Below, piece after piece: positions 38,527-41,480 of a stretch of DNA of 41,480 nucleotides; position 1 is the first letter of the stretch, and every line of letters begins with the position of its first letter. The notes below the pieces were generated by a model that saw only the letters and a program-made list of their open reading frames with translations, was not told where the DNA came from and ran no database searches. The position numbers and the translations under genes were made by a program. Source of the DNA: Microcaldota archaeon (GTDB taxonomy: Archaea > Micrarchaeota > Micrarchaeia > Micrarchaeales > CABMGC01); NCBI GenBank assembly GCA_030040265.1, contig JASHUB010000003.1, forward strand, positions 1 through 41,480, read 5' to 3'.

Positions 38527-38766
38527 TCACTCCGACAAGTGTTTCAGCTTGAGTATCGCGTCGAGAAGCCCGTGCGCGTAGGCTATGCTTGAGAAGGACG
38601 TGTACAGGTCCTTCTTCGCCATGAACGAGCCAGAGTCCTTCGCGTACATCTCCGCCAGCTTGACCACCGAGTCCTCTTCACCGCTGAGCCTGCTCCTGTC
38701 CAGCTTCTTGATGTTAGTCTCGAATATCTTTATGTCCTTGAGTATCCTGGACTCTATGTCTTGCAA
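38527..38766 (-). CDS. DUF357 family protein
   Basis: 79 residues, a small helical protein of the archaeal DUF357 family (MQDIESRILKDIKIFETNIKK and YTSFSSIAYAHGLLDAILKLK). No catalytic residue is obvious. It lies 4 bases before trm1 and is likely its operon partner. Function is unknown. Its start is divergent from the gene at 38836 across a 69-base gap. Confidence 0.78.
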   Translation of the reverse strand: MQDIESRILKDIKIFETNIKKLDRSRLSGEEDSVVKLAEMYAKDSGSFMAKKDLYTSFSSIAYAHGLLDAILKLKHLSE

Positions 38767-38835
38767 GAACTCACCGTTAGATTATGCCCTACAAAAGCTT
38801 AATAATTGTTTAACCGGTATATACTCGGTGTAATC

Positions 38836-39435
38836 ATGGCAGACGAAGTTCCTTGGGATGCGCAAACCGACCAGTTTGTCGCTGACATAGACGATGTTGT
38901 GACCAAGGAGTACGGCATCAGCTTCAGGGACCTGCTCCTGAACCCCTCGAAGTTCAGGAAGAACCAGAAGGCGAAGGACGCGATGCCCGGCATAAAGGCG
39001 GAGGTCGACTCTTATTTTGACAACATCGCGAAGACGATGGATGATGAGAAAAAGAAACTCGAGTCCGAGCTGGATGCAGCCAATGTCCAGTACGACAAGA
39101 TAGACGAGGTCATCCACATAAAGTCGTCGGCGCTCAAGGTCCCTTACATAAAGCCGCTGTTCGTGAACAGGAACGTGAGCAGCGAGGAGACCATAACGGT
39201 CGAAAACTATGATGAAGCGCTCGACCAGATGATCGGCAGGCTCATAAACGTCTCGCACTACGTCGCAGACGTCTCGGTGTCGTACAAGGACTACATGCTC
39301 GGGACCTGGATCTTCTCTGGCCCCAAGAACTACATACTGACCATCAACCAGCCCGTAAGCTACCTGTTCACGCTTGAAGGCAGCAACAGGGCGATCAACA
39401 CCCTACTCGAGACAGCGGGCAACATACTCGGGTAA
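38836..39435 (+). CDS. Unknown soluble protein
   Basis: 199 residues from ATG 38836; the longer frame from 38806 runs through promoter sequence (gtttaacc near 38809-38816). The protein is soluble with a charged helical segment (about 55-80, MDDEKKKLESELDAAN) and a mixed C-terminal half. No known catalytic motif. It is followed 9 bases later by the adenylate kinase gene, so an operon is likely. I do not recognise the family. Confidence 0.7.
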   Translation: MADEVPWDAQTDQFVADIDDVVTKEYGISFRDLLLNPSKFRKNQKAKDAMPGIKAEVDSYFDNIAKTMDDEKKKLESELDAANVQYDKIDEVIHIKSSALKVPYIKPLFVNRNVSSEETITVENYDEALDQMIGRLINVSHYVADVSVSYKDYMLGTWIFSGPKNYILTINQPVSYLFTLEGSNRAINTLLETAGNILG

Positions 39436-39444
39436 GTCCTTTTC

Positions 39445-40002
39445 ATGAAACTCATCGTCATAACCGGGACGCCAGGTACGGGTAAGTCGACCATAGCGCT
39501 CAAGCTGAAATCAGCGCTGAAAAAGGCCGACCTGATACGCGTGAATGACGTTGTCAAGAAGAAGCGGCTCTATTCGTCCAAGGACAAGTTCGGTGCCAGA
39601 ATAGTCAAGATGGCACTCCTGAAGAAGGAACTGGAGAAGGAGATCAAGCGCAGGAGGTCGGAGTATCTCATACTCGAAGGCCACCTTCTCTGCGAGTTCA
39701 GCCTGCCCGATGCTGTCGTCATAGTGCTGAGGGAGCACCTCGAGACAGTCAGGGAGAGGCTCATCGCGAGGGGATATCCGATAGAGAAGATACGAGACAA
39801 CCTCGTCTCTGAAGCGACCGATTACTGCGGCATAATGTCGCGCATCAAGTATCGTGAAGCCCATGAGTTCCTCGGAAGCGACAAGCGCACGATGCAGAGC
39901 GTCATAGCTTTGTCAAAAGGTAAAAAGCAAAAGATACGCCGAATAGATCTGCTAAAAGAGCTGCTCCGATTAGAGAAAATAGACAGAAGATATGTATTCT
40001 AG
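39445..40002 (+). CDS. Adenylate kinase-like NTPase (Fap7/AK6 type)
   Basis: 185 residues. Walker A is GTPGTGKST at 8-16. The family patterns ILEGHLLCEF, VIVLREHLETVRERL and RGYPIEKIRDN with VSEATDYC follow. AK6/Fap7 proteins have adenylate kinase activity and help late ribosome small-subunit maturation. Here it is cotranscribed with an unknown gene and abuts the convergent CCA-adding enzyme without a gap. The Lys/Arg-rich C-terminus (KGKKQKIRRID) may contact RNA. Confidence 0.88.
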   Translation: MKLIVITGTPGTGKSTIALKLKSALKKADLIRVNDVVKKKRLYSSKDKFGARIVKMALLKKELEKEIKRRRSEYLILEGHLLCEFSLPDAVVIVLREHLETVRERLIARGYPIEKIRDNLVSEATDYCGIMSRIKYREAHEFLGSDKRTMQSVIALSKGKKQKIRRIDLLKELLRLEKIDRRYVF

Positions 40003-41385
40003 TCATAGGTCAAGCCTTTTTCTCATCTCTATGTACGCCTGTTCCTGATGCTCTTTTGGTATCCGACCTACAAAAAGCTTTGCATCGGAGAGCTTTACGT
40101 CTTTCCGGCCTTTCACAACCTTCCTCTTCAGGAAGTCGGAGAGCGCGTCGCCCATGGTTTCGTACCTGCTCCTCTCAAGCGCATTTATTGCGCTGTCGCG
40201 GAACTCGAAGCCGAACGCCTTGTTGTGCTTCTTGATGAAAGCGGTGGTTGCCTTCGTCCTCAGTGCGTCTGGGCCTTTGAGGAACCTGGTCTTGATGCGG
40301 TTGTCAGGCGCAAGGAAGAGCATAAGGCCCTTCCTGCCGGAGACCCAAGGCATAGCCAGGTAGACTCCGAATCCATACCTCTCCAACTGCTCTAGCATAC
40401 CGTCACGTATCTTCTTAAGTTGCGGCCAGGTGATGTCTTCGCTTATGTCTGGAATGGGTGTCACTATCAGGAACGACTGCAGTCCCGTCTCCTTCAGGAA
40501 GGAGGCGAGCTCACGCTCGGATCTCTTCCCGTCCACCGTCCTTTTACTGAACATGCCATCGCTGGGCGACTCTAGGAAAAGCCGCGTGAGCACCACGAAC
40601 CTGCCAAGGGCCTTCTTTGACACTATCGCGGCAACGTTCCTATTCGGGTCGACCGGGTCGACGACCACGAATTCGGACTGGAACTGCTTCACCATCTTCT
40701 GGTCGTGAGATTCCTGCCTGTTGCGCGGGTTGATGTAGAGCGGCGTCTTGAAGTCGGTCGCGCGCTCGAAAAGTTTCAGGAGCGAGCCGTAATGGTAGAT
40801 CAACAACTCGCAAAGATAGCCGGAGAACCCCTTTATCTTCAGCTCAGCTCCGTACAGGTCGTGCGCCTTGAGGAACTGCTTCAGGAGCCTGACGTCTCCC
40901 TTCTGCGCCGCTGTCAGGTTCTTGTTCACGAACTCAGTGTGCATCGGCGACCTGTCCACGGCAGTGCCCATCTCCTCTATGTTGTCTATCTTGAGGGCAG
41001 GCACTATGTCTGCCTTGATGCCAAGCGAGTCGAGGTACAATCTTATGTATGGATGCTCGGCGTACCGCATCTCGTAGCGTTCGTTGCCTTTCGGGTCGAC
41101 CATCTTCTTCGCATAGGCAAGCCCGTTCTTCACTATCTCCTCTTTCGGCTTCCTCTTGTCGAAGAGCATGAACACGTCGATGTCCTTCGAGCCGCTCAGG
41201 TCGGTCCCCTTCGCTATAGACCCGGTCACAACAATCTTCACGCTGCTCGGTGCGATCTTCTTGAGGCGGTCTGTCAGCATCTCCGCATTCGCTGCGGTCT
41301 TCGCGGCCTCCTTTGCGTTAGGTGCGACTCTGCTGAGGACACGTTTGAACACCGCCTCCGACCTTCGCGCTTTTGACTGCTCCAT
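40003..41385 (-). CDS. cca: CCA-adding tRNA nucleotidyltransferase, class I
   Basis: 460 residues, the archaeal class I length. The active site GSIAKGTDLSGSKDIDVF (about 55-72) has the catalytic Asp pair D68 and D70; a third acidic residue is in IKADIVPALKI. The enzyme adds CCA to tRNA 3' ends without a template, needed because neither the tRNA-Met nor the tRNA-Leu gene here encodes CCA. A TATA-like tttaaa (41413-41418) lies about 30 bases upstream of the ATG. It abuts the adenylate kinase gene tail to tail. Confidence 0.95.
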   Translation of the reverse strand: MEQSKARRSEAVFKRVLSRVAPNAKEAAKTAANAEMLTDRLKKIAPSSVKIVVTGSIAKGTDLSGSKDIDVFMLFDKRKPKEEIVKNGLAYAKKMVDPKGNERYEMRYAEHPYIRLYLDSLGIKADIVPALKIDNIEEMGTAVDRSPMHTEFVNKNLTAAQKGDVRLLKQFLKAHDLYGAELKIKGFSGYLCELLIYHYGSLLKLFERATDFKTPLYINPRNRQESHDQKMVKQFQSEFVVVDPVDPNRNVAAIVSKKALGRFVVLTRLFLESPSDGMFSKRTVDGKRSERELASFLKETGLQSFLIVTPIPDISEDITWPQLKKIRDGMLEQLERYGFGVYLAMPWVSGRKGLMLFLAPDNRIKTRFLKGPDALRTKATTAFIKKHNKAFGFEFRDSAINALERSRYETMGDALSDFLKRKVVKGRKDVKLSDAKLFVGRIPKEHQEQAYIEMRKRLDL

Positions 41386-41412
41386 GAGAACAAGTTATAT
41401 GGGATGGACGTT

Positions 41413-41418
41413 TTTAAA
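41413..41418 (-). promoter_or_regulatory. TATA-like box for the CCA-adding enzyme gene
   Basis: TTTAAA centred about 30 bases before the ATG at 41385. It lies between the stop of the next gene and the start of cca. Confidence 0.45.
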
Positions 41419-41424
41419 AATGTT

Positions 41425-41480
41425 CTATGAAAGCAGTCGCTTGAAGCCGCCGTCCATGTACGCATTGAAGTTCTCGACTG
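41425..41480 (-). CDS. Partial CDS, C-terminus of an unknown protein
   Basis: The frame enters at the window edge and ends at a TAG at 41425-41427. Only 17 residues are visible (VENFNAYMDGGFKRLLS). The sequence looks protein-like and has an order similar to that of the genes around it, but no family can be named from it. The stop lies 39 bases before the cca start. Confidence 0.45.
   Translation of the reverse strand, partial: VENFNAYMDGGFKRLLS

Noticed and set aside
1-41480. CRISPR arrays, insertion sequences or rRNA genes
   Set aside because: I found no regularly spaced long repeats, transposase or integrase motif, or rRNA sequence in the window.

Overview
The window is archaeal, dense and GC-rich. 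The evidence is a fibrillarin FlpA, an archaeal class I CCA-adding enzyme, Trm1, a Fap7-type adenylate kinase, RtcB, DUF357, an archaeal Lhr helicase, type IV pilins with the QxSxE signature and intron-containing tRNAs. Many genes have a TATA-like box about 25-30 bases before the start codon, which implies leaderless mRNAs; genes inside operons instead carry GGTG/GGAGG-type ribosome sites. Gene ends abut or overlap. The T-loop tRNA intron and small genes suggest a DPANN lineage, perhaps Micrarchaeota-like, but this is an inference from gene content only.

Layout. 1-1551: partial unknown gene, an FNR-like flavin reductase and a winged-helix protein, all on the minus strand. 1703-7874: a tightly overlapping ten-gene type IV pilus operon (ATPase, two membrane platform proteins, seven pilin-like proteins). 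7914-14890: SerRS, a membrane-anchored winged-helix sensor with phased repeats upstream, a Rieske ferredoxin, a protein with a duplicated HTH-like module, a quinone-oxidoreductase-like enzyme and an unknown protein. 14991-18398: a Nudix gene, then an AT-rich stretch holding a Fic gene and a beta-propeller gene. Each of these lies between copies of an 11-base sequence identical to the 3' end of the adjacent tRNA-Met, so the stretch looks like tandem integration at a tRNA. tRNA-Met has an intron; tRNA-His lies beside it.

18407-24933: a zinc alcohol dehydrogenase, then an operon of Lhr helicase, metallophosphoesterase, RNase HI and a TPR-AAA+ ATPase. 25006-29979: a small basic protein, a response regulator with a degenerate GGDEF domain, a Ser/Thr-rich surface protein and a soluble GAF/PAS histidine kinase, probably one signalling locus. 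30030-35862: FlpA, a zinc-ribbon helical-repeat protein, RtcB, a divergent Fic-like protein, a tRNA-Leu with a 19-base intron in its T-loop, a C39-like cysteine peptidase and a four-Cys protein. 36010-41480: carbamate kinase, FMN reductase, Trm1, DUF357, an unknown protein, adenylate kinase, the CCA-adding enzyme and a partial gene.

The RNA-processing genes (RtcB, Trm1, FlpA, CCA enzyme) fit with the split tRNAs, because RtcB is the ligase that joins archaeal tRNA exons. The most unusual items are the T-loop intron with a complete bulge-helix-bulge, the tandem tRNA-end islets with the operator-flanked Fic gene, the REC-GGDEF-like regulator, the membrane-tethered winged-helix sensor and the compact pilin array.
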